Below the pieces are notes generated by a model that had not been told where the DNA came from, did no database searches, and worked only from the letters and a program-made list of their open reading frames with translations. The position numbers were made by a program, and so were the translations under genes. A DNA stretch of 64,000 nt from Flavobacterium profundi (GTDB taxonomy: Bacteria; Bacteroidota; Bacteroidia; Flavobacteriales; Flavobacteriaceae): the NCBI RefSeq assembly GCF_006491645.1, contig NZ_VDCZ01000003.1, positions 124,001 through 188,000 on the forward strand, written 5' to 3'. Each line of letters starts with the position of its first letter. Within the stretch, counting starts at the first letter, position 1. Of the stretch, positions 18,531-26,553 are shown one piece after another.

Positions 18531-19286
18531 ATGTTAAAGAAAGAAAAGAAATACACCTATTTTGAAGCTGGTGAAGGCACACCAATTATTGTGCTACATG
18601 GTTTAATGGGTGGTTTGAGTAATTTTGAAGCCGTAGCTGATTTTTTTCCTAAGAATGGATATAAAGTAGTTATACCAGAACTACCCCTTTACACACAGAA
18701 CATTCTTAAAACCAATGTAAAAGCTTTTTCAAAATTTGTAAAAGATTTTATTGTTTACAAAGGCTATGACAAAGTAATTTTACTTGGGAATTCTTTAGGG
18801 GGGCATATTGCGCTTTATCATGCAAAAATGTATCCAGAATTAATGAAAGGATTAGTAATTACAGGTAGCTCAGGTTTGTATGAAAGTGGCATGGGTGAAA
18901 GTTATCCTAAAAGAGGCGATTATGAATATATCAAAAAGAAAAGTGAGGATGTATTCTATGACCCAAAAGTAGCTACAAAAGAGATTGTTGATGAAGTATT
19001 TGCTACTGTAAATGACCGAATTAAGTTAATAAAAACGTTAACCATTGCTAAAAGCGCGATTCGTCATAATATGGCAAAAGATTTACCCAATATGCAAACA
19101 CCAACTTGTATTATTTGGGGTAAAAATGACAAAGTAACTCCTCCAGAAGTAGCAGAAGAGTTTAATAAATTACTACCCAATTCTGAATTGTTTTGGATTG
19201 ACAAATGTGGTCATGCTGCTATGATGGAACATCCAGATGAATTTAACAGATTATTGTTACATTGGTTAGAAAAAAATAATATTTAA
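18531..19286 (+). CDS. Alpha/beta-hydrolase fold protein
   Basis: A 251-residue hydrolase with the oxyanion motif VLHGLMGG, the nucleophile elbow GNSLGG (Ser88), an acid at Asp200 (GKNDKVTP) and the catalytic His228 (CGHAA), so the triad is complete. It lacks a signal peptide and is probably cytoplasmic. The substrate cannot be read from sequence; relatives include esterases and C-C bond hydrolases of the MhpC type. It is followed by a hairpin and, 38 bp on, by engB. I recall the same neighbour in other Flavobacteria. Confidence 0.85.
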   Translation: MLKKEKKYTYFEAGEGTPIIVLHGLMGGLSNFEAVADFFPKNGYKVVIPELPLYTQNILKTNVKAFSKFVKDFIVYKGYDKVILLGNSLGGHIALYHAKMYPELMKGLVITGSSGLYESGMGESYPKRGDYEYIKKKSEDVFYDPKVATKEIVDEVFATVNDRIKLIKTLTIAKSAIRHNMAKDLPNMQTPTCIIWGKNDKVTPPEVAEEFNKLLPNSELFWIDKCGHAAMMEHPDEFNRLLLHWLEKNNI

Positions 19287-19287
19287 T

Positions 19288-19310
19288 AAATTCCCCTTCT
19301 TGGGGAATTT
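19288..19310 (+). terminator. Hairpin between the hydrolase gene and engB
   Basis: A perfect 9-bp stem (AAATTCCCC and GGGGAATTT) with a 5-nt loop begins 2 bases after the hydrolase stop. The following T run (CAGTTTTT) is weak, so it may attenuate rather than fully stop transcription into engB. Confidence 0.55.
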
Positions 19311-19324
19311 CAGTTTTTAAAAAG

Positions 19325-19945
19325 ATGAAAATAACAAGTGCTGAATTTATTATTAGTAATTCTGACGCTAGTAAATGTCCGAATGAACCGTTACCAGAAT
19401 ATGCTTTTATTGGAAGATCCAATGTGGGTAAATCTTCTCTAATAAACATGTTAACCAATCATAAAAATTTAGCCAAAACCTCTGGAAAACCCGGAAAAAC
19501 ACAACTTATCAATCATTTCAAAATAAATCAAAACTGGTTTTTAGTTGATTTGCCTGGTTATGGATATGCACGAGTTTCTAAAAAAACAAAAGAAACCTTT
19601 CAAAAATTCATTACCGATTATTTCGAAACGAGAGAACAATTGGTTTGTGCATTTGTTCTGATTGACATTCGATTGGAAGCTCAAAAAATTGATTTAGAAT
19701 TTATCAATTACTTAGGAGAAGCTGGTGTTCCATTTTGTATTATTTTTACAAAAGCAGACAAAATTGGAAAAGTAAAAGCACAACAAAATGTAGCTGCTTA
19801 TAAGAAAAAAGTACTTGCTAATGGCTGGGAAGAAATGCCTCAACATTTTATTACCTCTTCATCAGACGGAACTGGAAAAGAAAGTCTTTTAACGTTTATC
19901 GATCAAATTAACGAAGGAATATTCAAAGAAAAAGGGTTTATTTAA
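19325..19945 (+). CDS. engB: Ribosome biogenesis GTPase EngB (YsxC/YihA)
   Basis: Small TRAFAC-class GTPase of 206 residues required in other bacteria for large-subunit assembly. The P-loop GRSNVGKSS is at residues 30-38, the G3 motif DLPGYGYA near 76-83 and the G4 motif TKAD near 137. It starts 38 bp after the hydrolase gene and is probably co-transcribed. Its stop codon lies inside a terminator hairpin. Confidence 0.95.
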   Translation: MKITSAEFIISNSDASKCPNEPLPEYAFIGRSNVGKSSLINMLTNHKNLAKTSGKPGKTQLINHFKINQNWFLVDLPGYGYARVSKKTKETFQKFITDYFETREQLVCAFVLIDIRLEAQKIDLEFINYLGEAGVPFCIIFTKADKIGKVKAQQNVAAYKKKVLANGWEEMPQHFITSSSDGTGKESLLTFIDQINEGIFKEKGFI

Positions 19946-19954
19946 AAACCCTTT
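19931..19954. terminator. Bidirectional terminator between engB and gldC
   Basis: A perfect 9-bp stem (AAAGGGTTT and AAACCCTTT) with a 6-nt loop overlaps the engB stop codon. U-rich tracts flank it on both strands, and it separates two convergent genes. Confidence 0.75.
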
Positions 19955-19982
19955 CTTCATATTTTATTGTTTTTAATAAAAT

Positions 19983-20315
19983 CTATTTTAGCTCTAATTT
20001 TTCGGCAAAATAGTCGCAAAAGTCTTTCATAGTAGCAGCCATTTTTTCATCGTTTGTAGCTCTTTCAAATGTATCAGCCATAGCCACTAAAGTTTGATGA
20101 AAAAACACTTTCATTTCATCTACTGGCATTTCTTTTGTCCATAAATCAATACGAAGTGTTTCTTGTGCTTTTGCATCCCAAAGAGAAACCATCATCGCCT
20201 TCGCTTCTTCCTGTTCCACTCCGCCATCTTGTGCGGTCCAAGTTAATTTTTCAGGTATTCTATTTTCGTCAAGTTCAACTAAAAATTTTATTTCCGACGT
20301 TATTGTTTTTGCCAT
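19983..20315 (-). CDS. gldC: Gliding motility protein GldC
   Basis: A 110-residue protein without signal peptide that matches GldC over its whole length, from the N-terminal KTITSEIKF to the C-terminal DYFAEKLELK. In Flavobacterium johnsoniae GldC is needed for full gliding activity and is encoded with gldB. The same pair occurs here: the ATG overlaps the gldB stop by one base. The biochemical role is not established; it probably acts on the inner side of the envelope. Confidence 0.93.
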   Translation of the reverse strand: MAKTITSEIKFLVELDENRIPEKLTWTAQDGGVEQEEAKAMMVSLWDAKAQETLRIDLWTKEMPVDEMKVFFHQTLVAMADTFERATNDEKMAATMKDFCDYFAEKLELK

Positions 20316-21271
20316 TATTTATTAGGTTTATATTTTGATTTTTCAAAAATGGTTTTAGCATCAGTTACTAATAATTGATCTAAAGAAACATCATTATTTT
20401 CCATATAACTTCTCACAATTTGCCAACCTAACCATTGTCCGACTCTTCCAGGAGATTCGTTATCAATTTCTAAATAAAATTTAGAAAATGGAGCTTCATT
20501 GATAAAGCGAAATTCATTTTTAACATTACTTTCGTAAAGCAAATTATTTTCAATAAAATAACTCCACATATAATATTCATTTTCTTTACACCAAGCTAAT
20601 TGTTGTTCGGTATATCCAATTTTAGCTGCGTCAGAGTATTCAGGAATTAATTTATCTTTCAAATACAATTCTTTCCCATAATAAATCATAATAGAAAGTA
20701 ATGTTCTATCTAAAGGTTTGCTAATTTTTCCATAACTGAAACTAGTAACCAAATCGGGTACTATTTGATTTTCTTCGAAGCCTAAACGTTGGTAATCGGA
20801 AAAATCAACATAAAATGGATGCTCTTTACCCAAATAACAATCCAAAGAAATTAACGCAATGGAATCGGCATAAATGGCTTTCGCTTCTCTATCCACCTCA
20901 GAAATTACCGCAATGACTCTAGGGGTTTTATATTTTGGAAAATAATATTGAACGTGCTGAAACAACGCTTCTAAATCCTTATCAATTTTAGCTGTAGTGG
21001 GATATTTTTGTTTTACTTCTTTGTACAAATCTTGTAATAAAGGGTTTTTTAGTTTATTCAACCAAACCGAATCTTCATTGCCTTCTGGAAATAAAAAAGG
21101 ATATTTTGCTTTAACTGCAGGTAAATTTGAAGTATCCGATTCATAGAACATTTTATCAAATCGTTCCACTTCAAAAGCAACGGGAATAGTAGCCACTTTC
21201 TCTTCAATTTTATTTTCTTGCTTACAAGCAAATATCAAAAGTAAAAGACAAGCCAAAAAAAGCTTTTTCAT
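20315..21271 (-). CDS. gldB: Gliding motility lipoprotein GldB
   Basis: A 318-residue lipoprotein. The N-terminal signal ends in a lipobox-like FACK, with the lipidated Cys at residue 16. Sequence and length agree with GldB, which is essential for gliding in F. johnsoniae. It is the upstream member of the gldB-gldC operon and is divergent from nadE. A minus-strand TATATTTG at 21341-21334, about 60 bp upstream, could be its -7 element. Confidence 0.93.
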   Translation of the reverse strand: MKKLFLACLLLLIFACKQENKIEEKVATIPVAFEVERFDKMFYESDTSNLPAVKAKYPFLFPEGNEDSVWLNKLKNPLLQDLYKEVKQKYPTTAKIDKDLEALFQHVQYYFPKYKTPRVIAVISEVDREAKAIYADSIALISLDCYLGKEHPFYVDFSDYQRLGFEENQIVPDLVTSFSYGKISKPLDRTLLSIMIYYGKELYLKDKLIPEYSDAAKIGYTEQQLAWCKENEYYMWSYFIENNLLYESNVKNEFRFINEAPFSKFYLEIDNESPGRVGQWLGWQIVRSYMENNDVSLDQLLVTDAKTIFEKSKYKPNK

Positions 21272-21371
21272 ATGGTGTATTTTTTATAATTTTAGACCAA
21301 ATAAGAATACCAAATTCTTTGAAAATAAAAGCGCAAATATACAGTTTACACAATTAAATTCTCTTAAAAAA

Positions 21372-22178
21372 ATGACAAATTCAACCTCTTTCCATGCTGA
21401 AAAAATCAATCAACATATTGTAAAATGGTTATTAGACTATGCTACTAACGCAAAAGTTAAGGGATTTGTTGTAGGCATTTCAGGAGGAATTGATAGTGCT
21501 TTAACTTCTACTTTATGTGCGCAAACTGGATTACCTACACTTTGTGTAGAAATGCCAATTCATCAAGCAGAAAGTCATGTTTCAAGAGCAAATGAACACA
21601 TCCATCAATTAAAAGAAAGATTCCCCAATGTAAGCAAAGAAAGAGCCGATTTGACTCCCGTTTTTGAAAGTTTTAAAAAACAAGTTAGTACTACCTCAGA
21701 TGAAAAAGCACTTCATTTATCTCTTGCTAATACTCGTGCAAGATTAAGAATGACAACTTTGTACTATTTTGCAGGAATTCACGGTTTATTAGTTGCGGGC
21801 ACAGGTAATAAAGTTGAAGATTTTGGTGTTGGTTTTTATACCAAATATGGAGATGGTGGAGTTGATGTAAGTCCGATTGCAGATTTATTAAAAAGTGAAG
21901 TACGCTTACTCGCAAAACACTTAAATGTTCCAAAAAGTATTTTAGAAGCCAAACCAACTGACGGGCTTTTTGGTGATGACAGAAGCGACGAAGATCAATT
22001 GGGTGCTAATTATGACGAGTTAGAATGGGCAATGCAAGAAGCTGAAAAAGGGAAAACAGCTGCTGATTTTTCCGGTAGAGAAGCTACAGTTTTTTCCATT
22101 TATAAAAGACTAAATCAAATGAATCAACACAAGATGAACCCGATACCTGTGTGCCTTATTCCAAAAGGATATAAATGA
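21372..22178 (+). CDS. nadE: NAD+ synthetase, ammonia-dependent
   Basis: Converts nicotinic-acid adenine dinucleotide to NAD+ with ATP and ammonia. The N-type ATP pyrophosphatase P-loop SGGIDS is at residues 37-42. At 268 residues it lacks the N-terminal glutaminase domain of the large form, so it should use free ammonia. Conserved motifs GTGNKVEDFGVGFYTKYGDGG and LGANYDELEWA are intact. It is divergent from gldB, an arrangement I recall from other Flavobacteria. Confidence 0.95.
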   Translation: MTNSTSFHAEKINQHIVKWLLDYATNAKVKGFVVGISGGIDSALTSTLCAQTGLPTLCVEMPIHQAESHVSRANEHIHQLKERFPNVSKERADLTPVFESFKKQVSTTSDEKALHLSLANTRARLRMTTLYYFAGIHGLLVAGTGNKVEDFGVGFYTKYGDGGVDVSPIADLLKSEVRLLAKHLNVPKSILEAKPTDGLFGDDRSDEDQLGANYDELEWAMQEAEKGKTAADFSGREATVFSIYKRLNQMNQHKMNPIPVCLIPKGYK

Positions 22179-22227
22179 TTTTCAATAGATTACTAATTAA
22201 TTAACAAGTAATTACATTTTTTTTTCT

Positions 22228-22235
22228 TAACTTTG
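22228..22235 (+). promoter_or_regulatory. Probable -7 element of the LuxR-type regulator
   Basis: TAACTTTG matches the TAnnTTTG consensus 40 bases before the start codon. The -33 element is not clear. Confidence 0.4.
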
Positions 22236-22275
22236 AATATTAAGTTCACTGTTTTTTAATTAACACTTTAGAGTC

Positions 22276-22905
22276 ATGATAAAAATTTGTGTTGCTGATA
22301 ACCAGCCTGTGGTTGTTCAAGGTATAAAGTCCTTTTTTAATAATCATCCGACCATTCATATTATGGCTCATGCCTATGATTTAAAAAGCTTAATTTCTCA
22401 TTTACAATCCAGGCCAACAGACATTGTTTTACTCGAATTTGAACTTTCAGGCATTACAAGCATTAGAGATATAAAAGCCTTATTAAAAGAATTTCCCAGC
22501 ACAAAATTTGTCCTTTTCACATCGGTTTCAGAAAAGATGTATGCACCCACTGCTATTAAAGCTGGTGTTTCGGCTTACATCCAAAAAACAATTGCCTTAG
22601 AAGAATTAGAAAGCGCCATTATTAAAGTATATCAAGGTGTTGTTATTTTTAGCGAAGCGGTAAAAAAGAATATTGATATTTTATCGAAAGGAAAAAAATC
22701 GGATCGCTTATTTAAAAAGTTATCTACTCGAGAAATTGAAGTTTTACGCTATTTAAATGACGGTAAAAAGAATAAAGAAATAGCTGAAATTTTAAGTTTG
22801 GATGAAAAAACCATTAGTACTTACAAACTTCGTCTTTTAGCCAAATTAAATGTCACGAATCTTGTTGATTTACTTACGAAAGCAAAAAGCCTAGAAATCA
22901 TTTAA
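22276..22905 (+). CDS. LuxR-family response regulator with Glu at the phospho-acceptor site
   Basis: A 209-residue protein with an N-terminal receiver domain (about 1-120) and a C-terminal LuxR/NarL helix-turn-helix (about 145-200, LSTREIEVLRYL and NKEIAEIL). The residue normally phosphorylated is Glu54 (VLLEFEL) and one of the paired acidic metal ligands is Asn9 (VADN). Thr82/Ser83 and Lys104 of the receiver remain. Phosphorylation at the usual site is therefore not expected, and the protein may be constitutively active or controlled otherwise. Its end overlaps the convergent dnaG end by 4 bp. Confidence 0.88.
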   Translation: MIKICVADNQPVVVQGIKSFFNNHPTIHIMAHAYDLKSLISHLQSRPTDIVLLEFELSGITSIRDIKALLKEFPSTKFVLFTSVSEKMYAPTAIKAGVSAYIQKTIALEELESAIIKVYQGVVIFSEAVKKNIDILSKGKKSDRLFKKLSTREIEVLRYLNDGKKNKEIAEILSLDEKTISTYKLRLLAKLNVTNLVDLLTKAKSLEII

Positions 22906-24884
22906 GAATATCTACTCATTACACGCCCTAATTTTTTGGAAAACATATTGGTTAAACCTAAATAATCCATAACCATAGCTAATGTTTCGGCATTATCCTC
23001 TTTATTTTGCGTAACAACTTCGGTTTTTAATTCGTCTATAATTTTATTGACCCAATACCATCTTAATGTTAAAATGGTTTCTGTCACATATTGTCCAATG
23101 GTTTTATCTTTAAGCTTTACAATAATTTGTTGTGATTCCCAATTATGTAAAACCTCTCTTTCTTCATGCATTAAAATAGAAGTTACCTCATTGGCTATTT
23201 CAGGTTTTATTTGTTTCAGATAGTCTTCTATTTCGAAATGCTCTGTTTGATTATAATAGGTAATAATATCGTTATATATCGACTTAAAAACAGGATTTGC
23301 TAATTCAATTTCATCTTCTTGCAAACTCAAATAAATGCGATGAAATACTTTGTAAAGATTCTTTTCTTTCACCTCAATTAACTCGCCTTCATCATTAGCC
23401 TTAAGAAGTACATCTTCAAATTCTTCCTCCACACTTCCATACAGTAATAATATTTCAATTATTTTTCGTTCCAGTTCATCTTGAATATCGATTTTAGCAG
23501 TAGCGTTTTCCGCTTCATTTTTAAGCACTTCAAATGTTTTAGACTGCTGCTGCTCCTTCAGTTTTTTACCTGTATCAGCCAAATCTTTTTTATCAATTTG
23601 AGCCAATGTATTAAACAAGACATCTTCTGAAATATCCATAATTCTAGAACATTCTTGCAAATACACTTCTTGTTTAATTCGATCGGGAATCTTAGAAATA
23701 CTAACTACCATATCTCGAATTAAATCTGCTTTTTTAATAGGATCATTTTTAGCTTCATTCATTAAGAGAGATGCTTTGAATTGGATAAAATCTTTAGCAT
23801 TCTCTTCTAAAAAAGCAACTAATTTTTCATAAGGTGTCTTTTTAGCAAAACTATCTGGATCTTCTCCATCGGGAAAGGCACAAACTTTTACATTAACACC
23901 TGCTTCTAAAATTAAATCAATACCACGAATGGAAGCTCGTAAACCTGCAGCATCTCCATCAAAAAGTACGGTTATATTTTTGGTCAAACGACTAATTAAT
24001 CGAATTTGATCTGGAGTTAAAGCGGTTCCAGATGATGCGACAACATTTTCAATGCCGGCTTGATGAAATTGAATTACATCGGTATACCCTTCTACCAAAT
24101 AACAATTATCGTGTTTTGCAATCGCTTGCTTGGCATGATAAATACCATATAAGACTTTGCTCTTATGGTAAATTTCACTTTCTGGAGAATTTACATATTT
24201 GGCTGCTTTTTTATCATTTGTAAGAATACGGCCACCAAAACCTAAAACTCTTCCACTCATACTTTGTATGGGAAACATCACACGACCTTTAAATCGGTCA
24301 AATTGTTTGTCTTCTTTTACAATAGTTAAACCTGTTTTTTCAAGAAATTCAAGTTTATAGCCTTTCCCCAGAGCTTCTTTGGTAAAAACATCCCAAGAAT
24401 TTGGAGAATACCCTAAACTAAATTTAGCTATCATATCATTGTTAAACCCTCTTTCTTTAAAATAAGTTAAACCAATTGCTTTTCCTTCTTCAGTATGAAG
24501 TAAGGTATTATGGAAATATTTGTTCGCAAATTCGGAAACCAAATACATACTTTCTTTTTCATTAGCCACAGCCAACTCTTCATTATTTGGCACCGTTTCT
24601 TCAATTTCAATATTGTATTTTTTAGCCAAATATTTAATTGCTTCAGGGTAACTAAAATGCTCATGTTCCATTAAAAAAGTAACCACATTTCCTCCTTTAC
24701 CTGAAGAAAAATCTTTCCAAATTTGTTTTACAGGAGACACCATAAAAGAAGGTGATTTTTCGTCTACAAAAGGACTTAACCCTTTAAGATTACTGCCCGA
24801 TCTTTTGAGTTGTACAAAGTCGCCAATAACTTCTTCTACTCTTGCAGTTTCAAATACATTTTCTATGGTTGTTTTAGAAATCAA
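22902..24884 (-). CDS. dnaG: DNA primase DnaG with zinc-ligand-free N-terminal domain
   Basis: Makes RNA primers at the replication fork. The 660-residue protein has the N-terminal CHC2-like domain (about 1-95), the catalytic TOPRIM domain (EGYTDVIQ near 265 and FDGDAAG near 310) and a C-terminal helicase-interaction region. The four positions that are Cys, His, Cys, Cys zinc ligands in E. coli are Ser37, Val40, Asp58 and Ser61 here, while surrounding residues (SPF, EKSPSF, GKGGN) are conserved. The domain is therefore intact in fold but cannot bind zinc in the usual way. I recall the same loss in other Flavobacteriaceae primases. Confidence 0.95.
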   Translation of the reverse strand: MISKTTIENVFETARVEEVIGDFVQLKRSGSNLKGLSPFVDEKSPSFMVSPVKQIWKDFSSGKGGNVVTFLMEHEHFSYPEAIKYLAKKYNIEIEETVPNNEELAVANEKESMYLVSEFANKYFHNTLLHTEEGKAIGLTYFKERGFNNDMIAKFSLGYSPNSWDVFTKEALGKGYKLEFLEKTGLTIVKEDKQFDRFKGRVMFPIQSMSGRVLGFGGRILTNDKKAAKYVNSPESEIYHKSKVLYGIYHAKQAIAKHDNCYLVEGYTDVIQFHQAGIENVVASSGTALTPDQIRLISRLTKNITVLFDGDAAGLRASIRGIDLILEAGVNVKVCAFPDGEDPDSFAKKTPYEKLVAFLEENAKDFIQFKASLLMNEAKNDPIKKADLIRDMVVSISKIPDRIKQEVYLQECSRIMDISEDVLFNTLAQIDKKDLADTGKKLKEQQQSKTFEVLKNEAENATAKIDIQDELERKIIEILLLYGSVEEEFEDVLLKANDEGELIEVKEKNLYKVFHRIYLSLQEDEIELANPVFKSIYNDIITYYNQTEHFEIEDYLKQIKPEIANEVTSILMHEEREVLHNWESQQIIVKLKDKTIGQYVTETILTLRWYWVNKIIDELKTEVVTQNKEDNAETLAMVMDYLGLTNMFSKKLGRVMSRYS

Positions 24885-24913
24885 TTTTTTTCCTGTTTTT
24901 TTTTGATAAGAAG

Positions 24914-24921
24914 CAAAGATA
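24914..24921 (-). promoter_or_regulatory. Probable -7 element of dnaG
   Basis: TATCTTTG on the minus strand fits TAnnTTTG and lies 30 bases before the dnaG start codon. No strong -33 element is visible. Confidence 0.45.
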
Positions 24922-24934
24922 CAAAGTTGAAACT

Positions 24935-24967
24935 AAAAAAGCACCTCTTAAAAGAAGTGCTTTTTTT
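24935..24967 (-). terminator. Terminator downstream of beta-helix paralogue 1
   Basis: A stem built on AAAAAAGCAC and GTGCTTTTTT, with further partial pairing toward a small loop, is flanked by T-rich tracts. It ends the minus-strand gene starting 20 bp away and stands upstream of dnaG. Confidence 0.7.
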
Positions 24968-24986
24968 ATGTTACTATATATTTTTT

Positions 24987-26273
24987 TTATTTATTATTCA
25001 ACACTACATTACTGCTGTTTCTTTGAATTTTAAGATATCTAAAATCTGGAGTTATAGAAAAATCTGGAGTTTTGAAGTAATCGTTGATTAATCCATCTGA
25101 AGTTTCAATTCCGTTTTTAGAAGTAATGTAATCCGTATCTAAACCTAATCTTTCACCATTCATACTAGAGAAAATATTAGTACAATGACCTACTACTAGA
25201 TTTTTAAGTTTTATAAACTTTTCAAACTCATCCATCATTGGGTATTTGTCTAACATTAAGAAGTCTCTAAAGCCATACACCACACTATTTGATAAGCTTA
25301 GATTTGCTTCATTAGACACATAAACAGCTTCCTTAATAAGTCCTTGTTTGTTATCTTCCACATTCACTAAAGTAATATTAGTTGCTTTCACATTTGTTTT
25401 ACTTCTTTGCGGATCAAATTTTTCGATTTCATTATAGGATTTCACTTCCATACATCTTGGATTTCCAGGATTAGAAGAAAATGGATGTCTTAATGCGATA
25501 CTATTAGAAAATTCTGCTTGAACCCCTTGTGTAAAGTCGAAATCATCGTCTGCAGCTCTAAAAGAAACTAATTTTTGAGCTTTTACATTTCCGCCATAGA
25601 ATTCAAAAGAATCGTTATCTGAATAACTTACTTGTATTCCTTCTATTACAGTTCCACTTCCTACACCAGCAAAAGTAATTCCAGCGATTTGTCTTTTGGT
25701 AGCCGATTTTCTACCTGCATATTCCACACGAATATGTTTTAACACACCAGCAGATCCTGCAGCATTTTCACCTCCAAAACGATTGTATTGTGGTTCTAAA
25801 TCGTAATTCAGAACGCTCATTCCCCCAAAACCACTTACTGGAGCATCACCCATAACAACAATACCACCCCAATCTCCTGGTTTTCTAGAATATTCGTCAT
25901 TATTAGAAGTAAAAACAATTGGGAAGCTTTCAGACCCTTCAGCCATGATTTTTGCTCCTTTAGTAATAATCAGTGTACCACAAGTTTTAGAATCACCTCT
26001 TAAAAGTGTTCCTGGCTCAATAGTTAATACTGCGTTATTCGTTATATATACATTACCTTGTAACAAATAAGTATCTCTGTTAGATAATGTAGTATTTTGA
26101 GAAATGACACCTGTTAAGATTTTTTGAGGGTCTCTATAGTCTTCTTTTTTAGGATTAAATTCTGTCCAATATCCTAACCAATTTTCTTTTTCACTAATTC
26201 CTAATCCAGACTGCGCATAACTTGCAAAACAAAAGTTGCAAATAACTGCTAATAAAAGTAGGTTTCTTTTCAT
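24987..26273 (-). CDS. Secreted beta-helix-like protein, tandem paralogue 1
   Basis: A 428-residue exported protein with a cleavable signal peptide (ends SYAQ near residue 21). It is the most downstream of three tandem homologues. The body has the repetitive Gly/Asn pattern of right-handed beta-helix proteins: LTIEPGT, LIITKGAKI, GDWGGIVVMGDAP, then SYSDNDSFEFYGG and RAADDDFDF. The last two are Asp-rich turns also seen in large Bacteroidetes cell-surface proteins. No T9SS C-terminal sorting domain is seen, so it should remain periplasmic or be exported otherwise. I know no function for this family. Confidence 0.85.
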   Translation of the reverse strand: MKRNLLLLAVICNFCFASYAQSGLGISEKENWLGYWTEFNPKKEDYRDPQKILTGVISQNTTLSNRDTYLLQGNVYITNNAVLTIEPGTLLRGDSKTCGTLIITKGAKIMAEGSESFPIVFTSNNDEYSRKPGDWGGIVVMGDAPVSGFGGMSVLNYDLEPQYNRFGGENAAGSAGVLKHIRVEYAGRKSATKRQIAGITFAGVGSGTVIEGIQVSYSDNDSFEFYGGNVKAQKLVSFRAADDDFDFTQGVQAEFSNSIALRHPFSSNPGNPRCMEVKSYNEIEKFDPQRSKTNVKATNITLVNVEDNKQGLIKEAVYVSNEANLSLSNSVVYGFRDFLMLDKYPMMDEFEKFIKLKNLVVGHCTNIFSSMNGERLGLDTDYITSKNGIETSDGLINDYFKTPDFSITPDFRYLKIQRNSSNVVLNNK

Positions 26274-26309
26274 AATAACAAATTTTGTAATTAAACATAT
26301 CCTGCACTG

Positions 26310-26373
26310 CTACAAAATTCAAGTGATTTCACCTGGAGTTTTCAATACATTCAGCTTTACTACAAATTCAAGT
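26310..26373. repeat. Imperfect direct repeat upstream of paralogue 1
   Basis: CTACAAAATTCAAGT (26310-26324) recurs as CTACAAATTCAAGT (26360-26373), with start points 50 bp apart. It lies in the leader of the minus-strand paralogue 1 and could be a regulatory site, but this is unproven. Confidence 0.35.
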
Positions 26374-26553
26374 ATGGGCTATACTCATATAGAATTCTAT
26401 TAAGCTGTAACGAAGATACGCAATCTTTTTCAGATAATCAAAAAAAATCATCGAAGAAATGCACTTTTTTTCGTTAAAATGTTAATCGACCCCTATTTTC
26501 TTACAAATACTGGATGTTTATTAAGAAAAGAAACCTAATAATTTTTTAAAATA

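Noticed and set aside
22902-24884. Frameshift or sequencing error as the cause of the missing zinc ligands in DnaG
   Set aside because: Residues directly beside each ligand position (SPF, EKSPSF, KDFSSGKGG) stay in family register on both sides, so substitutions are the simpler reading.
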